64,000 bases of DNA from Roseibacterium elongatum DSM 19469 (GTDB taxonomy: Bacteria; Pseudomonadota; Alphaproteobacteria; Rhodobacterales; Rhodobacteraceae). A program made the position numbers and the translations under genes. Of this stretch, positions 9,177-18,431 are shown piece by piece; the first letter of the stretch is position 1, and each line of letters opens with the position of its first letter. Under the pieces are notes generated by a model that did not search any database, was not told the DNA's origin, and was given only the letters and a program-made list of their open reading frames with translations. The DNA is taken from assembly GCF_000590925.1 (NCBI RefSeq), contig NZ_CP004372.1, forward strand, positions 1,221,001 to 1,285,000, given 5' to 3'.

Positions 9177-10394
9177 ATGCGTGCGTTTCTGTTCGAAAAC
9201 CGGCGTTGGCTGGCCACCGGCGTCCTGCTGACCTTCGGCTCGTCCTTTGGACAGACATGGTTCATCTCGCTCTTCGCGGGCGGCATCCGCGACGCCCATG
9301 ACCTCAGCGACGGGCAATGGGGCGGCCTCTACACCATTGCCACCCTGTCCTCGGCCGCGCTGCTGCTCAGCCGCGGGGGCCTGGCCGACACCATGCCGCT
9401 GTCGCGCCTTGTGACGCTGGTGTCCGCCCTGTTCGCCCTCGCCTGTCTCGGCATGGCTTTGGGGCAGTCGGTCTGGATCCTGGGGCTATCCGTGTTCCTG
9501 TTGCGATTCTGCGGGCAGGGGATGTTCACCCATATGGGCATCACGGCGATGGGCCGTTGGTTTGTCGCCACACGGGGCAAGGCCGTGTCCATTGCCAATC
9601 TGGGCCACCCCCTGGGCGAGGTGGCGCTGCCGCTTGGCGTTGTGCTGCTGATCGGCTGGATCGGCTGGCGGGCCACATGGGGTGTCACCGCCATCGTGAT
9701 CCTCGTCGTTTTGCTGCCGCTCTTGCTGTGGCTGTTGGGGCGGGAACGCGCCCCAACCGGTCAGGCCCATGTCACGGGCAGCCCTGGCCTGGGGGCCCGT
9801 CATTGGCGGCGGGCCGAGGTGGTGCGCCACTGGCTGTTCTGGGCGTTGATCCCGATGATCCTGACGCCCGGTTTCATCGGAACGGTCGTCTTCTTTCACC
9901 AGGCCCATGTGGCCGAGGTGAAGGGTTGGAGCCTGATTTCCATGGCCCCGGCCTACCCGGCATTCGCGGGCACAACCGTGGTGATGTCGCTGGTCGCGGG
10001 TTGGGCGGCGGACCGGTTCGGCCCCGAGCGGCTGTTGCCGGTTCTGCTCATCCCGATGGGGCTGGCCATGTTCCTGATCGGCCCCGCCACGACGCCGGTG
10101 ATGTGGGTGCTGGCCCTCGGCATCGTGGGGATCAGCCAGGGCCTGTCGGGCGCGCTTTGGGGCGCGTTCCTGCCGGCGGCCTATGGCACCGACAACCTGG
10201 GCGCTGTGCGCGCGACCGTGACGGCGGTGATGGTGGTGTCCACGGCGATCGGACCGGGGATCACCGGGGTTCTGATCGACCGTGGGGTGAGCTTTCCACA
10301 ACAGGGCGCGGCCATGGGCCTGTGGTGTCTGGCGCTGTCCGTGGCCATGGTGCCGGTCCTTTTGCGCTATCGGCGCGAGCTGCGGGCCGGCTAG
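9177..10394 (+). CDS. MFS transporter
   Basis: A 405-residue major facilitator superfamily permease with about twelve hydrophobic segments. The N-terminal half contains the loop RGGLADTMPLSRLV (motif-A-like) and GITAMGRWFVATRGKAVSIANLGHPLGE, a signature-like stretch. The second half repeats this as VAGWAADRFGPERLLPV. The substrate cannot be assigned. It follows the HupE-like gene by 52 bases on the same strand. Its TAG stop shares the palindrome CTAG (10391-10394) with the convergent glycosyltransferase-like gene. Confidence 0.85.
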   Translation: MRAFLFENRRWLATGVLLTFGSSFGQTWFISLFAGGIRDAHDLSDGQWGGLYTIATLSSAALLLSRGGLADTMPLSRLVTLVSALFALACLGMALGQSVWILGLSVFLLRFCGQGMFTHMGITAMGRWFVATRGKAVSIANLGHPLGEVALPLGVVLLIGWIGWRATWGVTAIVILVVLLPLLLWLLGRERAPTGQAHVTGSPGLGARHWRRAEVVRHWLFWALIPMILTPGFIGTVVFFHQAHVAEVKGWSLISMAPAYPAFAGTTVVMSLVAGWAADRFGPERLLPVLLIPMGLAMFLIGPATTPVMWVLALGIVGISQGLSGALWGAFLPAAYGTDNLGAVRATVTAVMVVSTAIGPGITGVLIDRGVSFPQQGAAMGLWCLALSVAMVPVLLRYRRELRAG

Positions 10395-11188
10395 CGAAAA
10401 TCGTCGAACCCGATCCGCCGCGCGATCCGCGCCAGGGGGGACCCCTTGGGCGGGCGCCGCCTTTTGAAGAACGGCCGGATGCGCGAGGCATAAAGGTGCA
10501 GGCACAGGGTGTTCTCCGTCACCCAGTGATCCAGCGTGCCGCGCGGATCGAAATAGAGATCGCCCAACCACCAGGGGATCGGATTGAGTGCTTCTTGCGG
10601 CAAGGCATGGGCGATCTCGCCCGTTTTGGTCAGTGCGTGGCTGTGGGCGATGGGGCCAAAGGCATTGCCAACCAGACGGGCGGTTTCCGCCTGCCTATCC
10701 CGTGGGCGGGCCTTGCGGATCGTCGCCTGGTGGGCCGGCTCCAACCACGGAAACACCGTGGCCGGGTCGGCAAAGGCAGCCTGTAGCATGGCCAGCCCCG
10801 GCGACGTGTCCGGCACCCGCAGGACCGCATTGTTGATCCAGTCGCCCTCCTGCCGACCGATCAGATAGCCCTGCCGGGGCCACAGGGGGTGCAGGCCGAT
10901 CACATCGGTATCGGCCCAGATCATCGGGGTGCGCCGCATCAGGTGCAGGCGAAACACATCGGACAAAGGCGCTGGCGGCAAGACGCCGAGGGACGCGCCG
11001 ATCTCGGGCCAGACCTCTGCGGCGGGCATGGCCGTGACCCCGTCCGGCACCTCGGGCGCGGGGTCATCTCCGGCATGAAACAGCGTCACCGGGTGCCCGA
11101 GCGCCACGAAACTGGCAAGCGACAACTTGTCGATCCAGCGCAGGCGCGGGCCGATCCAGAAACTGGCGATTTCGGGCAGGTCGCTCAT
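10391..11188 (-). CDS. DXD-type glycosyltransferase-like protein
   Basis: A 265-residue soluble protein. The opening [29 protein letters not shown] and the acidic [15 protein letters not shown] (a DXD motif near residue 94) resemble the GT32/capsular polysaccharide synthesis glycosyltransferases that bind nucleotide-sugar through metal. A basic C-terminal tail ([10 protein letters not shown]) follows. ATG 11188 overlaps the leuC stop (ATGA), so it is probably translationally coupled to leuC, an odd partner. Donor and acceptor are unknown. Confidence 0.65.
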   Translation of the reverse strand: MSDLPEIASFWIGPRLRWIDKLSLASFVALGHPVTLFHAGDDPAPEVPDGVTAMPAAEVWPEIGASLGVLPPAPLSDVFRLHLMRRTPMIWADTDVIGLHPLWPRQGYLIGRQEGDWINNAVLRVPDTSPGLAMLQAAFADPATVFPWLEPAHQATIRKARPRDRQAETARLVGNAFGPIAHSHALTKTGEIAHALPQEALNPIPWWLGDLYFDPRGTLDHWVTENTLCLHLYASRIRPFFKRRRPPKGSPLARIARRIGFDDFR

Positions 11189-12696
11189 CCGGGCCGCCCC
11201 CCAAACGCAAACGGGGCCACGAAAGGACCCCGTTTCCATCGCCCTGCGAGAGGGATGCCTGCGGCCCCATACCCGAGGACCGCATGCATCTCGATCAGCT
11301 CGCGCACATCGGTCAGATGGCCCGTCACGGCGGCGGCGGCGGCCATGGCCGGGCTCATCAGGTGGGTGCGCCCGCCGCGGCCCTGACGCCCCTCGAAATT
11401 GCGGTTCGAGGTGGCCGCGCAGCGCTCGCCCGGGGCCAGTTGGTCGGGGTTCATGGCAAGGCACATGGAACAGCCCGCAAGGCGCCATTCGAATCCGGCC
11501 TCCTTGAAGATGTCAGCCAGCCCCTCCTCCTCGGCCTGGGCCCGCACAAGGCCCGAGCCTGGCACGACCATGGCGCGGATGCCGTCCTTGATTTTCTTGC
11601 CTTTCACCACGGCGGCGGCGGCGCGCAGGTCTTCGATCCGGCCATTGGTACAGGAGCCGATGAACACCGTGTCGATGGCGATATCCTTGAGCGGCGTCCC
11701 CGGTTTCAGCCCCATGTAATCGAGCGAGCGCTTGGCTGCCTCGACCTTGCCGCCCGCAAAAGCCTCGGGTGCAGGCACAACATCGGTGATCGGCAGAACA
11801 TCCTCGGGCGAGGTGCCCCAGGTCACGCTGGGGGCGATATCCTCGCCACGGATGGTCACGACCTTGTCCCAATGGGCGTCTTCGTCGGAATAAAGCGTCT
11901 TCCACCAGGCCAGCGCGGCCTCCCACTGGGCGCCCTTCGGCGCGTGGGGGCGGCCCTTTACATAGGCATAGGTCGTCTCGTCCGGCGCGATCAGGCCGGC
12001 ACGGGCGCCGCCCTCGATCGCCATGTTGCAGATCGTCATGCGGCCTTCCATCGACAGGCTGCGGATCGCCTCGCCGCAATACTCGATGACATAGCCGGTG
12101 CCTCCGGCGGTGCCGGTCTCGCCGATGATGGTCAGGACGATATCCTTGGCCGTGACGCCCGGCGCCAGTTGCCCGGTGATCTCGACCTTCATGTTCTTGG
12201 ATTTCTTCTGGATCAGCGTCTGCGTGGCCAGCACGTGCTCGACCTCGGAGGTGCCGATGCCATGCGCCAGCGCGCCGAAGGCGCCGTGCGTGGCCGTATG
12301 GCTGTCACCGCAGACCACGGTCATGCCCGGCAGGGTCCAGCCCTGTTCGGGGCCGACGATATGCACGATCCCCTGGCGCACATCGGTCACCGGGTAGTAG
12401 TGGATGCCGAAATCGCGCGCGTTCTGGTCCAGCGCGGCCACCTGGATGCGGCTGTCCTCGGTCATGTTTTCGGGGTTTTCGCGCCCCTCGGTCGTGGGCA
12501 CGTTATGGTCGGGCACCGCAATCGTCTTGTCGGGCGCGCGCACCGTGCGGCCCGCCATGCGCAGCCCTTCGAAGGCCTGGGGGCTGGTCACTTCATGGAC
12601 CAGGTGGCGGTCGATATACAGCAGGCTGGTGCCATCCTCGGCCTCATGCACGAGGTGGGCGTCCCAGATCTTGTCATAGAGCGTTTTGGGGGCCAT
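11185..12696 (-). CDS. leuC: 3-isopropylmalate dehydratase large subunit with C-terminal extension
   Basis: Aconitase-family large subunit that partners LeuD. It starts [21 protein letters not shown] and contains [25 protein letters not shown] (active-site loop), the Fe-S ligands in FIGSCTNGR (about residue 347) and in [11 protein letters not shown] (CxxC near 410), and [20 protein letters not shown]. The family normally ends soon after the LTDVREL seen here. This protein runs about 36 residues further in frame to a stop overlapping the next gene, giving 503 rather than about 467 residues, which looks like loss of the ancestral stop codon. A promoter-like pair is visible at 12848-12876. Confidence 0.96.
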   Translation of the reverse strand: MAPKTLYDKIWDAHLVHEAEDGTSLLYIDRHLVHEVTSPQAFEGLRMAGRTVRAPDKTIAVPDHNVPTTEGRENPENMTEDSRIQVAALDQNARDFGIHYYPVTDVRQGIVHIVGPEQGWTLPGMTVVCGDSHTATHGAFGALAHGIGTSEVEHVLATQTLIQKKSKNMKVEITGQLAPGVTAKDIVLTIIGETGTAGGTGYVIEYCGEAIRSLSMEGRMTICNMAIEGGARAGLIAPDETTYAYVKGRPHAPKGAQWEAALAWWKTLYSDEDAHWDKVVTIRGEDIAPSVTWGTSPEDVLPITDVVPAPEAFAGGKVEAAKRSLDYMGLKPGTPLKDIAIDTVFIGSCTNGRIEDLRAAAAVVKGKKIKDGIRAMVVPGSGLVRAQAEEEGLADIFKEAGFEWRLAGCSMCLAMNPDQLAPGERCAATSNRNFEGRQGRGGRTHLMSPAMAAAAAVTGHLTDVRELIEMHAVLGYGAAGIPLAGRWKRGPFVAPFAFGGRPG

Positions 12697-12847
12697 CGGT
12701 CAGTCTCCGGATGGGCGGGAAATGGTCGTCGGTTCGGCTGGGGTGTCAGGCCGTGCCTAGGTGCCCGAGGACGCTGCAACGCGCGCCGAAAAAGCGCCAT
12801 GGCAGGCGCGCCCGATCGTCCATGTCGAAAACCCGTTTCATGCGGAC

Positions 12848-12876
12848 GGGATACACATGCGCCCGGCCCTTGCCAA
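12848..12876 (-). promoter_or_regulatory. Candidate sigma-70 promoter for leuC
   Basis: On the minus strand TTGGCA, a 17-base spacer and TATCCC lie about 150 bases upstream of the leuC start. The -35 overlaps a GCCAAG...CTTGGC inverted repeat (12872-12890) that could be an operator. Confidence 0.4.
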
Positions 12877-12940
12877 GTGTCACGCTTGGCGAAACCCTGG
12901 CTGGGCCCTAGGGTCGAAAGGGGCAGCAGAAAGGACCGCG

Positions 12941-14293
12941 ATGGAGCCCGAGACGGAAACGCCGGACGCCCCACTTTCCGAGGCAACGCCCCTCGAGCAG
13001 TTGACCCTCGCCTTCGAGGGCCTGCTGGACCAGGGCAGCGTGTTCGCCGAGGGCCTGTTGCGGCCCTGGAACGCCTATCAGGTCGCCATCGCGCTGGGCC
13101 TGATCGCGCTGGCCTGGGTTCTGACACGGGCGTTCGGCCCGCGCATCCGCGCCTGGATGGCCTCGCGCGAGGGGTGGCCAACCTGGCGGATGCGCATCCT
13201 CGTGATCGTTCACCGCCGGTTGTTCCTGATCTTCTTCGTGCTGCTGCTCTGGTCGGTCGTGCTGATCATGCGCGAAGTGACGTGGCCGTCGCGCAGTTAC
13301 CTGCTCTCGGTCTTTGCCGAACTGGCGACCGCCTGGTTGTTCGTGGCGGTCGTGGCGCGTCTTATCCGGTCGCCCGTGCTGCGCAGTCTCGCCCGCTATG
13401 GGGCGTGGATCTACGTGACCATCGCCATCCTGAACCTGCGCGAAGAGGTCGGGGCGCTGCTCGATTCGGTGGGGTTCAGCCTTGGGGGGATACGCCTGTC
13501 GCTGCTTGGCCTGCTGCAGGCTGTCCTGTTTGTCGCGCTTCTTGTCATGGCGGCCCGGTTCCTGACGCGCACATCAACCGCCCGGATCGAAAAGAACGAA
13601 GACCTCTCGCCCTCGATGCGGGTGCTCGTGGTCAAGGCCATTCAGGTTCTTCTCTACGGTGCGGCGATCTATATCGGGCTGCGCGCATCTGGGGTGGATC
13701 TGACCGGATTGGCGGTGCTGTCTGGCGCCATCGGCGTCGGCCTTGGCTTTGGTCTGCAAAAGGTGGTGTCGAACCTGGTCTCAGGCGTGATCATCCTGCT
13801 GGACAAGTCGATCAAGCCGGGCGACGTCATCAGCCTTGGTGACACGTTCGGATGGATCCAGACCCTTGGAGCCCGCTATGCCAGTGTCGTGACGCGGGAC
13901 GGCAAGGAATACCTGATCCCGAACGAGGACCTGATCACGAACCAGGTGGTAAACTGGTCGCATACGAACGAGTTCGTGCGCCTCGATATCCATTTCGGCA
14001 CCTCCTATGGTGATGATCCGCATCTGGTGCGTCGCATCGCCATCGAGGCCGCGATGGCGGTCGACCGTGTGCTGACCGATCGCAAGCCGGTCTGCCATAT
14101 CATCGGCTTTGGCGATTCCAGTGTCGATTACATCCTGCGCTTCTGGATCCGCGATCCGACCGGTGGGCTGACCAATATCCGCGGCAACGTCTTCCTCGCG
14201 CTGTGGGATGCGTTTCAGGAAAACGGCATCTCGATCCCCTTTCCGCAGCGCGAGGTTCGGATGCTGGGCGACTCGACGCCGCCAGGCAGGTGA
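12941..14293 (+). CDS. MscS-family mechanosensitive ion channel
   Basis: A 450-residue inner-membrane protein. An N-terminal segment and about five hydrophobic helices (two of them VAIALGLIALAWVLTRAFG and RLFLIFFVLLLWSVVLIM) lead to the MscS core: the pore-lining helix LAVLSGAIGVGLGFGLQKVVSNLVSGVIILLD, then the beta domain with IKPGDVISLGDTFGWIQTLGARYASVVTRDGKEYLIPNEDLITNQVVNWS, then the C-terminal alpha/beta region. It relieves turgor on hypo-osmotic shock or adjusts envelope tension. ATG 12941 follows AAAGGAC; the frame upstream has no family similarity. A terminator follows at 14302-14328. Confidence 0.93.
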   Translation: MEPETETPDAPLSEATPLEQLTLAFEGLLDQGSVFAEGLLRPWNAYQVAIALGLIALAWVLTRAFGPRIRAWMASREGWPTWRMRILVIVHRRLFLIFFVLLLWSVVLIMREVTWPSRSYLLSVFAELATAWLFVAVVARLIRSPVLRSLARYGAWIYVTIAILNLREEVGALLDSVGFSLGGIRLSLLGLLQAVLFVALLVMAARFLTRTSTARIEKNEDLSPSMRVLVVKAIQVLLYGAAIYIGLRASGVDLTGLAVLSGAIGVGLGFGLQKVVSNLVSGVIILLDKSIKPGDVISLGDTFGWIQTLGARYASVVTRDGKEYLIPNEDLITNQVVNWSHTNEFVRLDIHFGTSYGDDPHLVRRIAIEAAMAVDRVLTDRKPVCHIIGFGDSSVDYILRFWIRDPTGGLTNIRGNVFLALWDAFQENGISIPFPQREVRMLGDSTPPGR

Positions 14294-14301
14294 TCCAGCG
14301 G

Positions 14302-14328
14302 TGCGGCTGTCGCCGCATTGCTTTTTTT
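14302..14328 (+). terminator. Rho-independent terminator of the MscS gene
   Basis: TGCGGC-TGTC-GCCGCA followed by TTGC and a run of seven T, nine bases after the stop codon. Confidence 0.85.
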
Positions 14329-14336
14329 GGGTGAAT

Positions 14337-14351
14337 GGGGGCTTTGCCCCC
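14337..14351. repeat. GGGGGC-TTT-GCCCCC hairpin, Rhodobacterales-type intergenic repeat
   Basis: Perfect 6-bp stem with TTT loop followed by CAAACCCCCAGCATATTT. This kind of module is common after genes in Rhodobacterales. It lies between the convergent MscS and TPP-enzyme genes and may act as a terminator for the latter. Confidence 0.6.
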
Positions 14352-14386
14352 AAACCCCCAGCATATTTCATCGGATAAAGATCGGG

Positions 14387-16012
14387 TCAGAGGGACATCG
14401 TGGTGCTGAGCATCTGCGGGTCGAGGCGCAGGTCGATCACGTGCAGGCCGCCGGACCGGGCGGTTTCGAACGCCGCGGCGAACTGTGCGGTTTCGGTCAC
14501 GGTGTGCCCCGTGCCGCCATAGGCCGCGGCGAGCGCGGCATAGTCGGGGTTGAACAGGTCGGTCCCCGAGACACGACCGGGGTATTCCCGTTCCTGGTGC
14601 ATGCGGATCGTGCCGTAGCGCCCGTTATTGGCGACGATGACGATGATGTCGGCGCCGTATTGACGGGCGGTGGACAGTTCCTGCAGCGTCATCTGCAGGC
14701 AGCCATCCCCGGCCAGGCAGATCACCGGACGATCGGGATGCTGCAGCTTGGCCGAGACGGCGGCAGGCAGGCCATAGCCCATTGACCCGGATGTCGGGGC
14801 GAGTTGCGTGCCAAAGCGGCGAAAGCGGTAGTAGCGGTGCAGAAACGCGGCATAATTGCCCGCGCCATTGGTGAGGATCGCATCAGGTCCGGCGTGATCG
14901 CGCAGCCAGCAGATCACCTCTTCCAGCTTCACGGCGCCGGGGGTTTCTTGCGGGGTCTGCCACGCCTCGTAGTCGGCCCGCGCCTCGATGGCACCACGGT
15001 CGGTGTCTGGTTCCTCGGGCAAACGCTCCAACAGCGGGGACAAGGCGTCGCGTGGGTCGCACACAAGCGACAGCGCGGTCGGATAGACCTTGTTGGGCAT
15101 CCCCGGGTCCGGCGCGATCTGGATGATCTCAGGCGCTGTCGCCGGGTCGAGCAGGGTGAAGTCCTTCGTAGTGATATCATTCAACTCCGCGCCCAACAGC
15201 AGGATCGCGTCGGCTTGCGACAGGCGCGTGCCCAGCTTGGGGTTCATGCCCACGCCCAGATCGCCGGCATAGTTCGGGTGGTCGTTGTCGATGTAATCCT
15301 GCCGGCGGAACGTGACGGCGATGGGCGCGTCCAGCCGTTTCGCCAGTTCGGCGGCCTTTTCGGCGGCCTCGGCACTCCACAGCGACCCGCCTGCTATGAT
15401 CATCGGGCGTTCGGCCGTGCGCAGTGTCTCGGAAATCCGGCCAATGTGGGCGTCGGACAGCCCGCTTTCCGGCTTGGCCCCGATGATCCCGGTGGCCGGC
15501 GCCTTGGCCTCGGCCGACAGCACATCCTCGGGCAGGGCGATGACGACGGGGCCGGGGCGGCCCGATGTCGCGATGGCAAAGGCGCGGTCCACATATTCGG
15601 CCAGGCGGTCGGTGCGCTCGACCTCGGCCACCCATTTGACCAGCGACCCGAAGACCGCGCGATAGTTCACCTCCTGGAACACGTCGCGGTCGCGATGTTT
15701 CAGCGGCACCTGTCCCACGAAACAGACCAGCGGCGTGGCGTCATGCATGGCGATATGCAGGCCCGCACTGGCATTGGTCGCGCCGGGGCCTCGCGTGACG
15801 AAAAGCACACCGGGGGCACCCGTCATCTTGCCATGGGCTTCGGCCATCATGGCCGCGCCGCCCTCTTGCCGGCAGACGATGTTCTGGATGTCGTGTTCAT
15901 AAAGACCGTCCAGCGCCGCGAGGAAACTTTCACCCGGAACCGAGAAGACCCTGTCGACCCCATGTGTTGCCAGTCGATCGGCCAGGATCTTTCCGCCGTG
16001 ATGGTTGGACAT
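14387..16012 (-). CDS. Thiamine pyrophosphate-dependent enzyme, acetolactate-synthase-like
   Basis: A 541-residue three-domain TPP enzyme. The N-terminal PYR domain has GVDRVFSVPGESFLAALDGL with the catalytic Glu in VCRQEGGAAMMAEAHGKM and FVTRGPGATNA. A central FAD/Rossmann-like domain runs to about residue 340. The C-terminal PP domain has the TPP/Mg motif in LAGDGCLQMTLQELSTARQYGADIIVIVANNGRYG (GDG...NN spacing). The relatives include acetolactate synthase, sulfoacetaldehyde acetyltransferase and benzoylformate-type decarboxylases; I cannot assign the substrate. No ilvH-like regulatory subunit is adjacent. Start ATG 16012 is preceded by GGGAGAGA. It is divergent from an FMN reductase. Confidence 0.85.
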   Translation of the reverse strand: MSNHHGGKILADRLATHGVDRVFSVPGESFLAALDGLYEHDIQNIVCRQEGGAAMMAEAHGKMTGAPGVLFVTRGPGATNASAGLHIAMHDATPLVCFVGQVPLKHRDRDVFQEVNYRAVFGSLVKWVAEVERTDRLAEYVDRAFAIATSGRPGPVVIALPEDVLSAEAKAPATGIIGAKPESGLSDAHIGRISETLRTAERPMIIAGGSLWSAEAAEKAAELAKRLDAPIAVTFRRQDYIDNDHPNYAGDLGVGMNPKLGTRLSQADAILLLGAELNDITTKDFTLLDPATAPEIIQIAPDPGMPNKVYPTALSLVCDPRDALSPLLERLPEEPDTDRGAIEARADYEAWQTPQETPGAVKLEEVICWLRDHAGPDAILTNGAGNYAAFLHRYYRFRRFGTQLAPTSGSMGYGLPAAVSAKLQHPDRPVICLAGDGCLQMTLQELSTARQYGADIIVIVANNGRYGTIRMHQEREYPGRVSGTDLFNPDYAALAAAYGGTGHTVTETAQFAAAFETARSGGLHVIDLRLDPQMLSTTMSL

Positions 16013-16066
16013 GTCTCTCTCCCGCGATAGGTGCGTTGGATCGGTTTGTGATCGGAGGATGAGACC

Positions 16067-16612
16067 TTGTCCAGTGGCAGGCTTTTGGGAATTTGCGGCT
16101 CGCTCAGGGCGGGATCGTTCAATCGGAAACTGATGCGAGAGGCCGCGCGCCTTTTCGACCCGGCCGAATTCGCCGAGGGCGATCTGAGGTTTCCCTTGTA
16201 TGACGGTGATCTCGAAGAGGCCGAGGGCATCCCGCCCGAGGTGCAGGCACTGGCCGATCAGATCGCGCAGGCCGATGCGGTCGTGATCGCGGGGCCCGAA
16301 TACAACAAGGCACTGTCGGGCGTTTTGAAGAACGCGCTCGACTGGGTCAGCCGTACCAAAGGCAACCCGTGGAAGGACAAGCCCGTCGCCATCATGTCGG
16401 CCACTGGCGGGCGCGCAGGCGGCGAGCGCACGCAATTTTCGTTGCGCCTGGCGATGGTGCCGTTCCAGCCGCTGATCCTGCAGGGGCCCGAGGTGCTGGT
16501 GGGGATCACCGACAGCCAGTTCGACGCGGACGGCCGGTTGATCAACGAGATCAATCTCAAGGCGTTGGAGGCGCTGATGGCTCGCCTGCGGGTCGAGGCC
16601 CGGTTGACCTGA
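16067..16612 (+). CDS. NADPH-dependent FMN reductase (flavodoxin-like)
   Basis: A 181-residue protein of the NAD(P)H-dependent FMN/quinone reductase family. It shows the FMN phosphate-binding loop ICGSLRAGSFNRKL near residues 9-22, IAGPEYNKALSGVLKNALDWVSR and IMSATGGRAGGERTQFSLR around the isoalloxazine site. The start is a TTG at 16067, chosen because GGAGG (16054-16058) sits eight bases upstream and the family N-terminus begins here; an ATG at 16059 is out of frame. Cytosolic; probably reduces quinones, azo dyes or chromate-like acceptors. It is divergently transcribed from the TPP enzyme 54 bases away. Confidence 0.88.
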   Translation: MSSGRLLGICGSLRAGSFNRKLMREAARLFDPAEFAEGDLRFPLYDGDLEEAEGIPPEVQALADQIAQADAVVIAGPEYNKALSGVLKNALDWVSRTKGNPWKDKPVAIMSATGGRAGGERTQFSLRLAMVPFQPLILQGPEVLVGITDSQFDADGRLINEINLKALEALMARLRVEARLT

Positions 16613-16655
16613 CGGATCGGGGGCCGGGCCAGCGCCCGTCGTCGCGCGATCGCGC

Positions 16656-17693
16656 CTAGCGCATGCTGGCGTCGGGTTTGAACAGGTCCGGTATCGTATC
16701 GCGGCCGTCCAGCACCAGATCGGCCATCATTTGCGCCACGATGGGCGCTATGCCAAAGCCGATCTTGAAGCCGCCATTGGCGATGTACTGGCCTTCATGC
16801 AGCGGGTGCGGCCCCAGCATCGGTGCCCGCGACCGGGCGCGGGGGCGCAGGCCCGCCCACCGTTTGATCACCGGGGCCTCGGCCAGCGCGGGGCACGCGG
16901 CGCGCGCCTTGGCGATCACCGCGTCAAGTTGATCGTCCGTGGTGTCGGGCGCGTCGAACGCGCGTTCCGAGGTCGAGCCGATGGCCGTGGTCCCATCGGC
17001 ATGCGGCACGATATGGACGGCATCCGCGAACAATTGCGGGCGACCCCGCAGATCGGCATCCAGCAGCGCGGCCTGCCCCTTGACCGCCGAGCCGATGATC
17101 TTCTGTCCTGCCAGACCGTTCAACTCCAGCAATCCGGCGACGCCGGTGGCATGGATGACCCGCCCCTCTGCGGCCCCGTCCGTCACGATCTCGGCCCCCT
17201 TGCGTCGCAGTGCCTCGGCCAGGGTCGCGGTCGCGTGACGGGGATGCATGCGGGCGGTCAGCGTGTCGAAAATGACAAGGCCGGTGGGCGAGACGACGGG
17301 GATGCCGGCGTCTTCTGCCGGGATGACGCGCCACGCGTAGCGGCCTTTCCACAGGTCCCTTGCGGTTTCGGCGCGAGCCCGTGCCAGCGCGACGGCGCGA
17401 TCGTCCATCAGCGGCTGAATGCGGCCGAGGCGGGCATAGCCGGGATCGCGCCCGGCGATCTGGGCCGTCTCGCGCCAGAATGCCTCGGCAATGTCGAGGC
17501 TTTGAAACTGGATTTCCTTCTTGTCGTTCCAGTTTTCCGGCACATGCGGCGCAAGTGCGCCGACCAGCCCGTTGGACGCCCTCTGGCCAACGCCATTCGG
17601 GTCGATTACCCGCACGGATGCCCCCCGCGCGCGACAGGCCCAGGCGATGGCAAGGCCAAAGGCTCCGGCCCCGAATATGGTGACGTCCCTCAT
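16656..17693 (-). CDS. FAD-dependent oxidoreductase, DAO family (candidate MnmC oxidase half)
   Basis: A 345-residue protein with an N-terminal dinucleotide-binding GAGAFGLAIAWACRARGASVRVID (GxGxxG) and the C-terminal DAO signature GQYIANGGFKIGFGIAPIVAQMMADL. The stretch ASNGLVGALAPHVPENWNDKKEIQFQSLDIAEAFW resembles the equivalent part of the MnmC oxidase domain (ASxxxxGALxP...ND...F.S...A). The gene is divergent, 60 bases away, from an MnmD methyltransferase, the other half of MnmC. MnmC(o) removes the carboxymethyl group from cmnm5(s2)U34 in tRNA. Alternatives are glycine oxidase or a D-amino-acid oxidase. Confidence 0.75.
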   Translation of the reverse strand: MRDVTIFGAGAFGLAIAWACRARGASVRVIDPNGVGQRASNGLVGALAPHVPENWNDKKEIQFQSLDIAEAFWRETAQIAGRDPGYARLGRIQPLMDDRAVALARARAETARDLWKGRYAWRVIPAEDAGIPVVSPTGLVIFDTLTARMHPRHATATLAEALRRKGAEIVTDGAAEGRVIHATGVAGLLELNGLAGQKIIGSAVKGQAALLDADLRGRPQLFADAVHIVPHADGTTAIGSTSERAFDAPDTTDDQLDAVIAKARAACPALAEAPVIKRWAGLRPRARSRAPMLGPHPLHEGQYIANGGFKIGFGIAPIVAQMMADLVLDGRDTIPDLFKPDASMR

Positions 17694-17753
17694 TGCGCAT
17701 GGCCTCCGTTCGGTTAACTCTCGCGCGCGTTGGCGCGGGGTGTAGGGGAACCG

Positions 17754-18431
17754 ATGGCGGAGAACCAGAGAACGCAAGGTCACGGGCTGGACTGGCGCGG
17801 AGGGGTGCCGATCTCGACGCGGTTCGATGACCCGTTCTATTCGTTGGACAACGGCCTGGACGAGACGCGCCATGTCTTTTTGGCCGGCAATGACCTGCCC
17901 GCAAGGTTTCGGCCCGGATTTCGCGTGGCCGAACTGGGGTTCGGGACGGGATTGAACCTTGTCGCGGCGCATGCGGCCTGGGTGGCGGACGGTCGCGCCG
18001 ATCCGCTGCGCTTTACCAGTTTCGAGGCGTTTCCGGTTGCGCCGGAGGAGGCGCTGCGCGCGCTTTCCCATTTCCCCGAGGCCGCACCCCTGGCCCCCCT
18101 GATCGCCGAGGCGCTGGCGGGATCGGGCCGGATCGAAACGCTCATGCTGGATTTCACGCTGGTGCGCGGCGACGCGCGCGATACGCTGCCCAGCTGGGGC
18201 GGGGGGGCGGATGCATGGTTCCTCGACGGGTTTTCCCCCGCCAAGAACCCCGAGCTTTGGGAGCCCCCACTGATGCAGGCCGTGTTCGACCACACCGCGC
18301 CCGGGGGGACATGCGCCACCTATTCCGCCGCCGGGGCCGTACGCCGTGCCTTGGCCGAGGCGGGTTTTGTCATCGAGCGGCGGCCCGGCTACGGGCGCAA
18401 GCGGCACATGAGTGTCGGGGTGCGGCCATGA
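17754..18431 (+). CDS. mnmD: tRNA 5-methylaminomethyl-2-thiouridine methyltransferase
   Basis: A 225-residue SAM-dependent methyltransferase matching MnmD (DUF752), the N-terminal half of E. coli MnmC, which methylates nm5(s2)U34 to mnm5(s2)U34. Visible hallmarks are ISTRFDDPFYSLDNGLDETRHVFLAGNDLP at the start, the SAM-binding VAELGFGTGLNLVAAH, the catalytic WFLDGFSPAKNPELWEPPLM and TCATYSAAGAVRRALAEAGFVIERRPGYGRKRHM. ATG 17754 has an AGGGGAA ribosome binding site. The stop overlaps the start of the next gene (ATGA). The candidate oxidase half is transcribed divergently. Confidence 0.93.
   Translation: MAENQRTQGHGLDWRGGVPISTRFDDPFYSLDNGLDETRHVFLAGNDLPARFRPGFRVAELGFGTGLNLVAAHAAWVADGRADPLRFTSFEAFPVAPEEALRALSHFPEAAPLAPLIAEALAGSGRIETLMLDFTLVRGDARDTLPSWGGGADAWFLDGFSPAKNPELWEPPLMQAVFDHTAPGGTCATYSAAGAVRRALAEAGFVIERRPGYGRKRHMSVGVRP

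Noticed and set aside
11284..13842. Very long plus-strand open frame opposite leuC
   Set aside because: It is antisense to a clear leuC gene and then runs in the wrong frame through the MscS gene. Its protein is low-complexity with no family similarity, as expected for GC-rich shadow frames.
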